Source: Hydrogenovibrio crunogenus (GTDB lineage Bacteria; Pseudomonadota; Gammaproteobacteria; Thiomicrospirales; Thiomicrospiraceae). From it: 64,000 nucleotides of DNA. Positions 29,514-39,260 of this stretch are shown here, in pieces. Position 1 is the stretch's first letter, and each line of letters opens with the position of its first letter. Location of the stretch: the NCBI RefSeq assembly GCF_004786015.1, contig NZ_CP032096.1:1984001-2048000 (forward strand), read 5' to 3'. The translations under genes and the position numbers were made by a program. A model generated the notes under the pieces. It searched no databases. It had not been told where the DNA came from and saw nothing but the letters and a program-made list of their open reading frames with translations.

Positions 29514-30119
29514 TTATGACTTTTTAATCAAATCTTCTTCTCCTTTTAGCAATCGCTCGATATTGCTTCGATGACGCCAGAACAAAATAAGGGTCATGAT
29601 GGCCGTCACCGACACCCAAGCCATATTGCCGTCGGCCAATAAATAAATGTAAAGTGGCGCCAAAGCCGTGGCGATTAAGGCCGACAAAGAGGAAATTTTA
29701 AGAACCTTCGCCACAAACAACCATGTACCGGCAACAGCGGCACCGATTGGCAAAGACAACCCAAACATTACTCCCAGCATGGTTGCGACCCCTTTGCCAC
29801 CACGAAAGCCAAAGAAAATTGGGTAAAGGTGACCAATAAAACTGGCAAACCCAACCAGAATAACGGCCAAAGGCGACCAGCCCGCCATATTCGCTAAAGC
29901 AACAGGCACAACCCCTTTCAGCATATCGCCCAACAAAGTGATCGCCGCAGGCTTGGAGCCATAAAGTCGCTTAACATTAGTTGCACCAGGGTTGCCAGAC
30001 CCTTCCTGACGTGGATCGCCCAACCCCATTAAACGACAAACAATAATCGCTGACGATAGCGACCCTAAAAAATACGCGCCTGCAATCCCTGCTAACTCTA
30101 TTTCTGACAAGCCTACCAC
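29514..30119 (-). CDS. plsY: Glycerol-3-phosphate acyltransferase PlsY
   Basis: 201 residues, multi-spanning. The PlsY motifs GSLSSAIIVCRL, GSGNPGATNVKRLYG and FRGGKGVATMLG are present. It acylates glycerol-3-phosphate from acyl phosphate in the inner membrane, the first phospholipid step. It starts with GTG. It diverges from folB, as in many gammaproteobacterial tsaD-plsY-folB regions. Confidence 0.97.
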   Translation of the reverse strand: MVGLSEIELAGIAGAYFLGSLSSAIIVCRLMGLGDPRQEGSGNPGATNVKRLYGSKPAAITLLGDMLKGVVPVALANMAGWSPLAVILVGFASFIGHLYPIFFGFRGGKGVATMLGVMFGLSLPIGAAVAGTWLFVAKVLKISSLSALIATALAPLYIYLLADGNMAWVSVTAIMTLILFWRHRSNIERLLKGEEDLIKKS

Positions 30120-30221
30120 TGATGGTCACCTTTATTTATCTTAAAAACTTGGAGCGTTATTCTAGCGGAATGTGCGATAATTTCGTACTTAATTCCTTTA
30201 TTTAAACCACAAGAGAACTTT

Positions 30222-30584
30222 ATGGCACTGGATATCATTTTCATTCAAGGGTTGAAAATCAACGCCGTCATCGGTGTGTACGACTGGGAAAAACAATTCA
30301 AACAGCCGTTAATTTTTGATCTGTCATTATCCACCGATCTTCAAGCGTCTGCTCAGTCGGATGACATTAATGACACGGTGAACTATAAGACGATTGCCGA
30401 TGAAGTGATTGAGTTGGTGGAAAACAGTCGTTATGAATTGATTGAAACATTGGCGGAAGCGACTTGCCAGCAGATCTTTCAACGCCATCAAGCGGTGCAA
30501 CAAATTGAATTGACATTGAAAAAACCAAACGCGGTGGTGGAAGCGGAAACCGTGGGATTAAAGATAGTTCGTTCTCGCTCTTAA
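30222..30584 (+). CDS. folB: Dihydroneopterin aldolase
   Basis: 120 residues, full length. The pterin-binding and catalytic segments GVYDWEKQFKQPL, DTVNYKTIADEV and ELIETLAEA are visible, with the C-terminal KKPNAV. It converts dihydroneopterin to hydroxymethyl-dihydropterin in folate synthesis. A single gene, ended by a CCAGGCCTGG terminator. Confidence 0.97.
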   Translation: MALDIIFIQGLKINAVIGVYDWEKQFKQPLIFDLSLSTDLQASAQSDDINDTVNYKTIADEVIELVENSRYELIETLAEATCQQIFQRHQAVQQIELTLKKPNAVVEAETVGLKIVRSRS

Positions 30585-30605
30585 ACGTTTTAAAGCGCTC
30601 AAAAC

Positions 30606-30632
30606 AAAAAACGACCAGGCCTGGTCGTTTTT
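30606..30632. terminator. Bidirectional terminator on the CCAGGCCTGG palindrome
   Basis: AAAACGACCAGG / CCTGGTCGTTTT again forms a perfect stem, here between the convergent folB and FliG-C-like genes. Its 24-base palindrome is the same as that at 27541-27564. Confidence 0.85.
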
Positions 30633-30656
30633 AATAATAATGAAGCCACCCACACT

Positions 30657-31121
30657 CTAACTCGATTGCGCCAACATTTCTTTTTGTGCCTGAGCGGCCT
30701 TTTTTATCATCGGCACGATTTGTTCCATGTACAAACAGGCCTGATGTTCGGTAATCCGATTCAAATCTTGATAGTCCTGTTGGAACTGCTGACCATTTTG
30801 GCGAGACATATTACGCATGACTTTATGGAACAACCGCTCTCCCTCTGCCAGACGCACCAGCGTAACCAACTGTTCCGCTGAAGCTTGCGGCAGAAAACTT
30901 TGCAAGATACGGTCATCCACCGTGATCATTTTGGTCGCCAAGTTTCGATAGGTATTGAGTTTTCTACTCAACCCTTCCGAACTTGAAGACGTTGCTTTCT
31001 CCAGACGATCACTCACCACCTTTTGCAGGCTTTCCAGTGCCTGTTGCGGCAACTCAAAACTCACAGGCCCAGTTTCCAAAATATAAAGCCCATCATGATC
31101 TCGTTTAGCGGTAATTTCCAT
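30657..31121 (-). CDS. FliG C-terminal-domain-like protein, copy 2
   Basis: 154 residues. After about 45 residues of unclear fold, the segment ITVDDRILQSFLPQASAEQL, the VMRNMSRQNGQQFQQD stretch and a closing helix follow the FliG C-terminal pattern (DDRxLQ, then NMSxRAA, then a long helix). It is only half a FliG in length and has no FliG N domain. It lies 33 bases downstream of a paralogue of the same size, away from any flagellar gene. Function unknown; a shortened torque-ring-like or regulatory protein is a guess. Confidence 0.55.
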   Translation of the reverse strand: MEITAKRDHDGLYILETGPVSFELPQQALESLQKVVSDRLEKATSSSSEGLSRKLNTYRNLATKMITVDDRILQSFLPQASAEQLVTLVRLAEGERLFHKVMRNMSRQNGQQFQQDYQDLNRITEHQACLYMEQIVPMIKKAAQAQKEMLAQSS

Positions 31122-31154
31122 GTATCATCCTACTTTGTTAGGTCATGAAACGAT

Positions 31155-31619
31155 TTAAATATACTCGGTCATTTCATCCATAAATTCAATCTTGCCTTGT
31201 GATTCAAGATCAAACATCTTTTCAACGATTCGTTTAATCGCCACTTTAGCATCACCTTCAGACGGCATAATCGATTTTTCAAGGTCAGCACTCAGTTGTT
31301 TAGACAAAATACTGCCTACATTACCAACTACCATCTCTGACAGCTCGGCATCATTTGCAACCTGCATTAGTTTCAGCAAATCTTGGTTATCAATTGAACG
31401 TACCAATAACTGCACACCTGCTGGTGTCAGCTCTTTAATTTTTCGCCCTAGTTCAATATAACTGTTTAGAATGGAATGCGTTTCACCATGCTCTAACGCA
31501 ATCAAATGCTCCAGCGTAATATTCAATAGCTCAACCGAAAAACGATCCATTTTAATCGACGCATAGCCAATATGGATTAACCATTCATTCTCATGAACTT
31601 TTTTAATTCCTAACTTCAT
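31155..31619 (-). CDS. FliG C-terminal-domain-like protein, copy 1
   Basis: 154 residues. The region from about 75 (LLVRSIDNQDLLKLMQVANDA, then a NVGSILSKQLSADLE stretch and ending KIEF) parallels the FliG C-terminal domain, including the NMSxRAA-like position and the closing EEGKI-like end. The N-terminal 70 residues are not recognised. It is the first gene of a tandem pair with copy 2. No other flagellar genes are in the window. Confidence 0.55.
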   Translation of the reverse strand: MKLGIKKVHENEWLIHIGYASIKMDRFSVELLNITLEHLIALEHGETHSILNSYIELGRKIKELTPAGVQLLVRSIDNQDLLKLMQVANDAELSEMVVGNVGSILSKQLSADLEKSIMPSEGDAKVAIKRIVEKMFDLESQGKIEFMDEMTEYI

Positions 31620-31761
31620 GTCATCCTGCCTTAAAATCGGGTAAGCCTTCTTAATGATACCGTTAAAGCAAAAAGACTGCCAAATACCATCCAGTTATTT
31701 GCTTCATACTATAATATAATGTTTTAAAATTTTAATTCAATTAAACGCTAGACTGGTCACC

Positions 31762-32946
31762 ATGAAACCCAATCAACAACTCCCCTCGCCTTCTGAAGAG
31801 GCGCAACAAAAAAGCCTTTCGTTACAACAAAAGATCCGTCAAATGCTCAAACGCCACGGTATGATGCCGTTTCCACGTTTTATGGAAATGGCGCTTTACA
31901 CCCCAGGGCTGGGGTATTACGCCAGCGGCTTGCCAAAGATCGGTCAGCAGGGCGACTTTATTACCGCCCCGGAAGTATCATCTATTTTCTCACGCTGCCT
32001 TGCTCGACAAGCAGCGCAAGTACTCGAAACATTGGACACCCCCAATGTGATTGAATTCGGTGCTGGGAAAGGCACCATGGCAAAAGACATTTTGCGGGAA
32101 CTGGATGCGCTAGAACAGCCTATTGAACAATACTATATTGTTGAACTCAGTGCGGATTTAAGAGCTCGGCAACAAGAAACCCTTCAAACATTACCTGAAA
32201 CGTTATTTAACAAAGTGGTCTGGCTGGATCAATTACCAAAAGACTCACTGCAAGCCGTGGTGCTGGCCAATGAGGTACTAGATGCCATGCCGGTTGAAAG
32301 GCTTCGCTTGGAAGAAGATCAGAGTCTTCGTGGCTATGTCACGTTTAATGAAGACAAACAACGATTTGAGTGGGATTACCACCCAATCACAGACGCCACA
32401 CTTCAGAAAGCCAGCAATGCGATTTTAAACCTCATTGGTACTCCGTCACCGCGCGGGTATGAAACCGAAATCAATTTAAACATTCACCCTTGGTTGCAAT
32501 CCATTGCGGATTTTTTAAGCCAAGGCGCGGTGCTTTTAATCGACTACGGTTACAGCCGAAAAGAATATTATCAACCGTCCCGTCACATGGGAACGCTACG
32601 TTGCCATTACCAACACCGAGCGCATGGCGACCCTTTCTTTTTCCCGGGGTTACAGGACATTACAGCTCATGTGGACTTTACCAGCGTGGCGGAATCGGGC
32701 TTTGACACAGGCTTTAAGGTCGCTGGTTACACCACCCAAGCGCATTTTCTAATGGGCAGTGGCTTATTGGAAATGTCTGGCGACCCGACGGCCGACATTA
32801 CCGAATCGCTTAAAATTGCACAGCAAATCAAAACATTGACCTTGCCCGATGAAATGGGGGAGAGCTTCAAAGTCATCGCCTTAACCAAAGACGTTGACCT
32901 GTCATTAATCGGATTTAAATTACGCGACTTACGCCACCAGCTTTAA
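31762..32946 (+). CDS. MidA-family (NDUFAF7-like) SAM methyltransferase
   Basis: 394 residues. The family start [21 protein letters not shown], the SAM motif [15 protein letters not shown] and [13 protein letters not shown] are clear. Mitochondrial relatives methylate an arginine of a complex I subunit; the bacterial target is not established. Followed by uppP after 13 bases. Confidence 0.9.
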   Translation: MKPNQQLPSPSEEAQQKSLSLQQKIRQMLKRHGMMPFPRFMEMALYTPGLGYYASGLPKIGQQGDFITAPEVSSIFSRCLARQAAQVLETLDTPNVIEFGAGKGTMAKDILRELDALEQPIEQYYIVELSADLRARQQETLQTLPETLFNKVVWLDQLPKDSLQAVVLANEVLDAMPVERLRLEEDQSLRGYVTFNEDKQRFEWDYHPITDATLQKASNAILNLIGTPSPRGYETEINLNIHPWLQSIADFLSQGAVLLIDYGYSRKEYYQPSRHMGTLRCHYQHRAHGDPFFFPGLQDITAHVDFTSVAESGFDTGFKVAGYTTQAHFLMGSGLLEMSGDPTADITESLKIAQQIKTLTLPDEMGESFKVIALTKDVDLSLIGFKLRDLRHQL

Positions 32947-32959
32947 GGAACCCTATTTT

Positions 32960-33727
32960 ATGGAAATATTTCAGGCCGCTATTTTAGGCATTATTGAAGG
33001 ACTAACCGAATTCCTACCCATTTCATCTACAGGTCATTTGATTGTTGTCAGTGATTGGCTGGGAATTGAACAAACCAAACAGAACACTGCCTTTGAAGTG
33101 ATTATTCAGGTCGCAGCCATCTTGGCCATTTTTTCGCACTACAAAGAAAAATTTTCGCTGCAACATCTTCGGCTTTGGAACAACGTTCTGATTGCCTTTT
33201 TACCCATTGCAATCATCGGGTTTATCTTTCAAGACACTGTGAAAGCCTTTTTTACCATTGAAACCGTCGCCTGGTTTTTCATTATCGGCGGTCTGATTTT
33301 CCTCGTCATGGAAAAGCTGTATGTGGACGGCAAACACCGAACCCAAGACATAGAAGACTTAACAATAAGACAAGCTTTTTGGATAGGAATCATTCAAGTG
33401 TTTGCCTTAATTCCCGGAACCAGTCGTGCTGGCGCATCGATTGTCGGCGGTGTAATGATGGGGTTGGACCGAAAAACAGCGGCTGAATTTTCATTCTTAC
33501 TCGCCTTGCCGGTGTTAATGGCAGCTTCTGGTTTGGATTTGCTCAAGCATTATGAAGACTTCAACAACACCAGCTGGACCCCTTTAATGGTTGGATTTTT
33601 AATGGCTTTCCTTGCCGCTTGGCTGACCATCAAAGTGTTTATTAAATTCCTGCAAACCTTTACTTTCAATGCATTTGGGGTATATCGTATTGTCTTTGGA
33701 ATTGTGTTATTAATTTGGTTCGTTTAA
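32960..33727 (+). CDS. uppP: Undecaprenyl-diphosphatase
   Basis: 255 residues, multi-spanning BacA/UppP. Catalytic motifs [14 protein letters not shown] and [10 protein letters not shown] are both intact. It recycles the lipid carrier for peptidoglycan and other envelope polymers by removing one phosphate in the membrane. Probably co-transcribed with the MidA-like gene upstream and nnr downstream. Confidence 0.97.
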   Translation: MEIFQAAILGIIEGLTEFLPISSTGHLIVVSDWLGIEQTKQNTAFEVIIQVAAILAIFSHYKEKFSLQHLRLWNNVLIAFLPIAIIGFIFQDTVKAFFTIETVAWFFIIGGLIFLVMEKLYVDGKHRTQDIEDLTIRQAFWIGIIQVFALIPGTSRAGASIVGGVMMGLDRKTAAEFSFLLALPVLMAASGLDLLKHYEDFNNTSWTPLMVGFLMAFLAAWLTIKVFIKFLQTFTFNAFGVYRIVFGIVLLIWFV

Positions 33728-33756
33728 TGCGTTAACCTGATATCAAAAGGACTGTC

Positions 33757-35229
33757 ATGATGCAGCTGTACACTACTCAAAGCACGCAAGCGATTGAACG
33801 TTTCGCCATTGATCAGCAAAGCATTCCTGGACTCCTTTTGATGAAACGCGCCGCTTATTTTAGCTACCAGACCCTTCGAAGATGCTATCCCGATTCACAA
33901 AATGTTCTGGTCGTCTGCGGCACGGGCAACAATGGCGGCGATGGATTGGCTCTGGCGCAGTATGCACTGATTGACGGTTGCAATGTTTCCATTGCGTTAC
34001 TGGGATCACAAGATAGAATTAAAGGTGACGCCCAAACTTGTTTGCAGGAATGCCTGGCACTTGGCCTCTCGCCGCAACCGTTTGACTCTGCCTTACTTGA
34101 AAATGTCGACACGATTGTGGACGCGGTGTTTGGCACAGGTTTAAATCAGCCAGTGACCGGAAAGTACGCTGAGATTTTTGAACGCTTGAACGAAACGCAT
34201 ACGCCCATTCTGGCACTCGATATTCCCAGCGGTTTACAAGCTGACACCGGCAACATCTTAGGCACGGCGATTCGTGCCAGCCACACTTGCACATTTATCA
34301 CCCATAAGCCGGGACTCTACACTTACCTTGGCCCCGAAACGGCAGGCAAAGTTCATTACAGTCCATTATTTCTAAATCAGAGCAACTACAGCGGACATCC
34401 TCCTATCGCTGAAAGCCACTCTCTCAAATATTGGCTAAACCAACTGCCTAAAACGCCTGCATCGAGCCATAAAGGCACGCGAGGCACCCTCTTGCTGATC
34501 GGCGGAAACCATCATATGATGGGCGCCATTCAGTTAGCCAGTTTGGCTGCTTTAACCACAGGAGCAGGCCTGGTCAAAATCATCACCCAAACTGATCACT
34601 TAACGGCTTTAACCCAGGCTCAGCCTGAACTTATGACTTACACCCAACAAGATTTTGAGCAACAAGCCGCTTCGGCTAAAGTCATTGGCATTGGCCCCGG
34701 ATTGGATCAAGATGATTGGGCAGTTGATCGCTTCCATGAGACGCTTAATCAAGACATACCCAAAGTGTTAGATGCCGATGCATTAAACCTGTTAGCGAAA
34801 TCGCCGCAACAAGATGATGATTGGGTGCTTACGCCCCACCCGGGAGAGGCAGCCCGATTACTGGGAACATCAACGGAAGCCATTCAAAGCAACCGAATCG
34901 AAGCCGTCAAAAGACTGCAACAAAAGTATGGTGGCGTCATTGTATTAAAAGGCAATGGCACCTTGGTTTACGATGGTAAGCAAATGGAATTGTGCACCGC
35001 TGGCAATGCCGGCATGGCAGTGGGCGGAATGGGAGATGTTTTAACCGGTGCGATCACCAGTTTTATCGCACAAGGCATGGATTTATATTCCGCTGCATGT
35101 TTAGGGGTTTCTCTACATGCACATAGCGGCGACACTCTAGCCAATCAAAAAAGCCAAGCCGGAGTCATTCCTTCCGACCTGGCTTTGGTAATGAGTCAGC
35201 TGTTAAGCTATGCCAGCAAAAATGCTTGA
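33757..35229 (+). CDS. nnr: Bifunctional NAD(P)H-hydrate epimerase / dehydratase
   Basis: 490 residues combining both repair activities. The N-terminal YjeF epimerase has GTGNNGGDGLALAQY and DIPSGL. The C-terminal ribokinase-like ADP-dependent dehydratase has LIGGNHHMMGA, TPHPGEAARLL and AGNAGMAVGGMGDVL. It repairs hydrated NADH and NADPH. It contains one CAGGCCTGG copy (34565). It ends one base before the convergent purK stop. Confidence 0.96.
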   Translation: MMQLYTTQSTQAIERFAIDQQSIPGLLLMKRAAYFSYQTLRRCYPDSQNVLVVCGTGNNGGDGLALAQYALIDGCNVSIALLGSQDRIKGDAQTCLQECLALGLSPQPFDSALLENVDTIVDAVFGTGLNQPVTGKYAEIFERLNETHTPILALDIPSGLQADTGNILGTAIRASHTCTFITHKPGLYTYLGPETAGKVHYSPLFLNQSNYSGHPPIAESHSLKYWLNQLPKTPASSHKGTRGTLLLIGGNHHMMGAIQLASLAALTTGAGLVKIITQTDHLTALTQAQPELMTYTQQDFEQQAASAKVIGIGPGLDQDDWAVDRFHETLNQDIPKVLDADALNLLAKSPQQDDDWVLTPHPGEAARLLGTSTEAIQSNRIEAVKRLQQKYGGVIVLKGNGTLVYDGKQMELCTAGNAGMAVGGMGDVLTGAITSFIAQGMDLYSAACLGVSLHAHSGDTLANQKSQAGVIPSDLALVMSQLLSYASKNA

Positions 35230-35230
35230 G

Positions 35231-36340
35231 TTAGACCTTAGGCAGAAACGCACTCAGCTGATTGATTTGCTGATAAAGCTCATCTTCACTGTCCGCCACC
35301 AAGTTGATATGCCCGAGTTTTCGCCCCGCTCTTTCAGCTTTATCGTACAAATGCAAAAAAGCCTTCGGCATCGTCAAAACGTCTTTAACGGGGCCTGTTT
35401 CACCAATAATATTTACCATGGCGGCAATTTCCTGGCGCGGTGAGGTGTCACCCAACGGCAATCCGGTAATCGCCCGAATATGATTTTCAAACTGACTGGT
35501 CAATGCGCCTTCGATTGTCCAATGCCCTGAATTATGAACTCGCGGTGCCATTTCATTCGCCACCAGTCCATCCACCGTTTCAAAAAGCTCCAGCGTTAAC
35601 ACGCCGACATGATCCAACTCATCCAACAAAGCTTTCATATATTGTTCAGCCTGAGTTTGAACCTCTTCTGAAATCTGACGGGCCGGTGCGATGGTGTAAC
35701 GTAAAATCCCTTCATGATGGACATTCTGCACCAGCGGATAATAAACATGCTGATTATCAACATTACGAACCGCGACAATGGAAAGCTCGCGGCTAAAATC
35801 GACAAAGCCTTCCAAAATAAGTTCTCGCCCGCCGACTTCCTTCCAGGCCTGGTCAATTTGAGTGGTTTCTTTAATGACAAACTGACCTTTACCGTCATAG
35901 CCTTCTGTGGTGGTTTTCAACACGGCAGGCAACCCAATTTCATCCACCGCTTGTGTCAAGCTTTCTAATGAATCCACCACTTGATAAGGAGCACAAGGAA
36001 TATTTAAGCTATCAAACATGCCTTTTTCACGGCCACGATGTTGAGAATAATACAGCGACTTTTCCGCCGGAAAGACCGGAGTGGTTTCGGCAATTTTCCG
36101 AACCAACTCAACCGATGTATTTTCACTTTCATACGTCATGACATCGGAAAAGGCAATCAGCTCCGACAAGGAAGACGCTTCATCTTTTTCTGTATACATA
36201 TGCCCCAACAGTGCCGAAGGTTCTTCATGACTGGCGCCTAAAAACCCGAATTTTTGTCCTAACGGATAGCCGGCAATCGCTAACATGCGACCAAGTTGTC
36301 CGGCACCTAAAACACCAATCTTTTTTGTCACTGGGGTCAT
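35231..36340 (-). CDS. purK: 5-(carboxyamino)imidazole ribonucleotide synthase
   Basis: 369 residues from the ATG after GAGGA (a TTG four codons upstream is less likely). The Rossmann start KIGVLGAGQLGRMLA is followed by an ATP-grasp domain with TTTEGYDGKGQFV and the NEMAPRVHNSGHWT active site. It makes N5-CAIR from AIR, ATP and bicarbonate. It follows purE with a hairpin between them. A CAGGCCTGG copy lies at 35844. Confidence 0.97.
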   Translation of the reverse strand: MTPVTKKIGVLGAGQLGRMLAIAGYPLGQKFGFLGASHEEPSALLGHMYTEKDEASSLSELIAFSDVMTYESENTSVELVRKIAETTPVFPAEKSLYYSQHRGREKGMFDSLNIPCAPYQVVDSLESLTQAVDEIGLPAVLKTTTEGYDGKGQFVIKETTQIDQAWKEVGGRELILEGFVDFSRELSIVAVRNVDNQHVYYPLVQNVHHEGILRYTIAPARQISEEVQTQAEQYMKALLDELDHVGVLTLELFETVDGLVANEMAPRVHNSGHWTIEGALTSQFENHIRAITGLPLGDTSPRQEIAAMVNIIGETGPVKDVLTMPKAFLHLYDKAERAGRKLGHINLVADSEDELYQQINQLSAFLPKV

Positions 36341-36370
36341 ATCATTCCTCAAACTGAAATCTCTGTAACA

Positions 36371-36398
36371 GAATCAGCCGACAAAGTCGGCTGATTTT
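36371..36398. terminator. Strong hairpin between purE and purK
   Basis: GAATCAGCCGAC and GTCGGCTGATTTT surround a 3-base loop, giving a 12-base stem. The clear T-run is on the plus strand; on the minus strand, the transcription direction of purE-purK, the run is weaker. It may attenuate purK or stop antisense transcription. Confidence 0.6.
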
Positions 36399-36449
36399 CT
36401 TAAAAAGAATATTTTACGTTAAAAGTTTTGCGAGATTGAAATTAATCTT

Positions 36450-36965
36450 TTAAGGGAGGGTCGGATCAGGATTTTCTAAAACGAACTGAGTTTGAGCTTC
36501 TCGAAACGCTCTGACTTTCTCTCGTACCGCAGCATTTTGGTTGCCGACGATTTGCGCCGCCATAATACCGGCATTCTTCGCACCTGCTTCACCAATTGCA
36601 AGCGTTCCGACTGGGATGCCGCCCGGCATTTGTACGATCGATAACAAAGAGTCCTGACCGCTTAATGCACGGGACTGCACCGGCACACCTAAAACAGGCA
36701 CAATGGTTTTAGCCGCAACCATACCGGGTAAATGAGCTGCACCGCCAGCCCCCGCGATAATGACTTGCAGCCCACGTGCTTCCGCTTCTGACGCATACTC
36801 AAACATCAAGTCGGGTGTACGGTGAGCCGACACGACTTTCACTTCATGTGCCACGCCGAATTCTTCAAGCATTTCAACGGCCTTTTCCATGGTTGGCCAA
36901 TCTGACTTGGACCCCATAATCACACCCACCAACGGGATGTTACTTCCTGTTTTTGCGGTCGACAT
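36450..36965 (-). CDS. purE: N5-CAIR mutase
   Basis: 171 residues from the ATG at 36965, giving the normal length. Class I PurE motifs [27 protein letters not shown] and [10 protein letters not shown] are intact. It converts N5-CAIR to CAIR in purine synthesis. An upstream in-frame extension is likely untranslated. Gene order purE then purK is standard, though a 109-base gap with a hairpin separates them. Confidence 0.97.
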   Translation of the reverse strand: MSTAKTGSNIPLVGVIMGSKSDWPTMEKAVEMLEEFGVAHEVKVVSAHRTPDLMFEYASEAEARGLQVIIAGAGGAAHLPGMVAAKTIVPVLGVPVQSRALSGQDSLLSIVQMPGGIPVGTLAIGEAGAKNAGIMAAQIVGNQNAAVREKVRAFREAQTQFVLENPDPTLP

Positions 36966-37116
36966 ACTTTCGTACCTGTTTTGAAAAAAGCCGCTAATTT
37001 TACATGACTTCTGTAGATATGCAAGCAATATCACTCAAGAGCATAAGCGGCAAGTCTTTGTTACTATTAATTTTTATATATTTTAGACTAGAACGGCACT
37101 GAGGAGAAGGTTGATA

Positions 37117-38916
37117 TTAAGCGCGTAATAATCCGACTTGGCGAGAATCCACTACATAATAAGTATTCCCCCCTTCTGACTTCGCTCCTTTCTTAGCGCG
37201 AGTCGCGTAGGAAGATAATTTTTGTGTATGGTCAAACACCCCTGGATGAACCAGCAAAACGCCAAGAGAAAGCGTCATCATTGGGAAGAAAACCTCTTTA
37301 CCGGATCTATCTTCGGTATAAATCCCACCATGCTCACGGTCTTCCCGAGTATAAAAACTGGCCGTAGCCCCTTGGAAGCCGGTCAAAATACGCTGACAAA
37401 TTTCTTGATACGCCAACATAGGAATCACAACCACAAAATCATCTCCACCAACATGTCCAATAAAACTGGATTGCTGCCCCACCGCATCCTGGAGCACTTT
37501 TGCCACTTCACTGATCACTTGATCCCCTTGTTCAAAACTATAGTAGTCGTTATAAGGCTTGAAGTTATCCACATCCACATAAATCACAACAAAGGGCAGT
37601 TGTTTGTCCAAATACTCTTGAATCGTATTCTGAATAGGGACATTCCCTGGCAATCCAGACAGTGGATTGGCATATTGTGCACTTCGAATTTTCAAATCGG
37701 TAATCACTCGAAGCAGTTCCATAAAGGAACCATAACCTTTATAAAGTCCTTTTTCAGTAATGATAAAGGTTCCTTTATCATAAGAGCCGTTCTCGGTAAT
37801 CTCACGACTAACCTCGACTAAAGGCGTATTCCAGTCAAAAACAAGCGGCGCTTTATCCATGACTTTTGAGATGTTCTTTCGGCCATGCAAGTCACGTCCG
37901 AATTTACTGGCCAATAATTCGATCAATTCTCGTCGCCACACCACACCATGCACCACTCCCTGCTCCACTATCGGCACAAATTCAACACCAGGGCGATGCA
38001 ACAACTCTTCCGTAATCGCATCTACCGTGGTGTCTGGAGGCATCGTAAACGCTTCACGACACAACAACTTCACCGTCTCTTTCGGGCTGGCGATGTCTTT
38101 AATGGATTCACGCCACTGGTAATCTAAGGTCAGTGCGGTTGAAGGAGAAGGTTTTTTCAATAAGAACCCCTGAACAAAATCCACACCAAGCTTCTCTAAG
38201 ATTTGCAACTCGGCTTCGGTTTCCACCCCTTCGGCGATAATTTTGGTGCCTAAGCTTTTTGCCAGCGTTAGAATCGTTTCCATAAACCGATATTTATCGG
38301 CTTGCTTATCAATGTTGGCAATGAAGTGTTTGTCAATTTTGACAAAATCAGGCTTTACTTCCGACCATAGCTTCAACCCATTATAGCCCGATCCCAGATC
38401 ATCAATTGCCACCTTAAACCCCATCTTGCGGTAGTGCTTGATGGCGTTCAAGAACAACCCGCTGTCTTCAACCGGTTGCAGTTCGGTAATCTCAATAACC
38501 ACTTGGCGAATATTCAAACCGTAGTACTGCAAACAATCCAGCGTAAGCCCCGTGCGATGTTCGGTATTCATTAAAGAACTGACGGAAATATTTAAGAACA
38601 GCTTGGCTTGATTTTGATGTGTCGAAACCGCTTGCATATAGTTTTTAATGGAAACTCGTCGGGCCATCAAATCCATCTCAAGTAAACAGTTGTGCTCCGA
38701 TGCAACATTAAACAAGTTGGCGGGCGAGTATAATGCTGAATCTTCCGGACCACGGGTCAATGCTTCAAAAGCATAAATCGAACGTGTTTTAAGCCCCACA
38801 ATCGGCTGAAAATGGGTGCTGATTGCCTGTTGCTCAAATACCTGCTGAAGCTCTCGCCCCAAGTGCGTGTTTTGCAATCCCGTGCTTTTTTCGGCTGGCA
38901 ATACGACTTTTTCCAC
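37117..38916 (-). CDS. c-di-GMP protein: EAL - CBS - GGDEF
   Basis: 599 residues. The N-terminal EAL domain has EALTRG at 51-56, VIEITE, DDLGSGY and AEGVET, so the phosphodiesterase residues look present. A CBS-pair-like segment (about 285-410) follows, then a GGDEF domain whose active loop reads GGDDF. GGDDF differs from the consensus, so the cyclase may be weak or serve as a sensor. EAL ahead of GGDEF with a CBS linker is the less common order. Starts with GTG after AAAGGG. No membrane helix is seen, so it is probably cytosolic. Confidence 0.9.
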   Translation of the reverse strand: MEKVVLPAEKSTGLQNTHLGRELQQVFEQQAISTHFQPIVGLKTRSIYAFEALTRGPEDSALYSPANLFNVASEHNCLLEMDLMARRVSIKNYMQAVSTHQNQAKLFLNISVSSLMNTEHRTGLTLDCLQYYGLNIRQVVIEITELQPVEDSGLFLNAIKHYRKMGFKVAIDDLGSGYNGLKLWSEVKPDFVKIDKHFIANIDKQADKYRFMETILTLAKSLGTKIIAEGVETEAELQILEKLGVDFVQGFLLKKPSPSTALTLDYQWRESIKDIASPKETVKLLCREAFTMPPDTTVDAITEELLHRPGVEFVPIVEQGVVHGVVWRRELIELLASKFGRDLHGRKNISKVMDKAPLVFDWNTPLVEVSREITENGSYDKGTFIITEKGLYKGYGSFMELLRVITDLKIRSAQYANPLSGLPGNVPIQNTIQEYLDKQLPFVVIYVDVDNFKPYNDYYSFEQGDQVISEVAKVLQDAVGQQSSFIGHVGGDDFVVVIPMLAYQEICQRILTGFQGATASFYTREDREHGGIYTEDRSGKEVFFPMMTLSLGVLLVHPGVFDHTQKLSSYATRAKKGAKSEGGNTYYVVDSRQVGLLRA

Positions 38917-39260
38917 ATCAAACCCTTTATGATCCTGTTAACGCTTGTTGGAACGCTGAGATAAAACGCTTCCTTAAAACTGTTTGCGGATAATAGCAAA
39001 ATGATTTTTTATGAATATGACAGTTTCGTGATACACCTATCCGTGCTTCCTGTTGAAATAATAACTATTTTCGGTAAAAAGCATAAAAAACTTGCATCAC
39101 ACTGCTTTTTTAAAGAAAATGGCGACCTAGCGCCGATTTGAATCATCAGCTTGCGGGCGCATAAAAAGTACGGCTAAAGCGAGGAACTGTCTATGTAGTA
39201 TTCCCGCCTGATATCCCGTATCTCAACTTTGTATTGAATAAACTTTGAGGACACGACCCC
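38917..39260. promoter_or_regulatory. Intergenic region with structured metK leader candidate
   Basis: About 345 bases between the divergent EAL-GGDEF and metK genes. A possible promoter (TTGCAT near 39092) would give a leader of roughly 140 bases. Within it, GGCG/CGCC (39121-39134) can form a small hairpin, and ATCAG-CTT-GCGGG (39145-39157) can pair with CCCGCCTGAT (39203-39212) as a 10-pair stem with one bulge. CTCAA (39222-39226) can pair with TTGAG (39245-39249), covering the metK ribosome-binding site. I do not recognise a known riboswitch class. Confidence 0.4.

Noticed and set aside
30737-30745. CAGGCCTGA, a near match to the window-wide word
   Set aside because: The last base differs; not counted as a copy.
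37222-37821. 199-codon open frame antisense to the EAL-GGDEF gene
   Set aside because: Shadow of a strong domain-containing gene; composition is not protein-like.
39121-39212. A known SAM or SAH riboswitch upstream of metK
   Set aside because: The conserved bases of the SAM-I, SAM-II and SAH classes could not be found; kept only as an unclassified leader.
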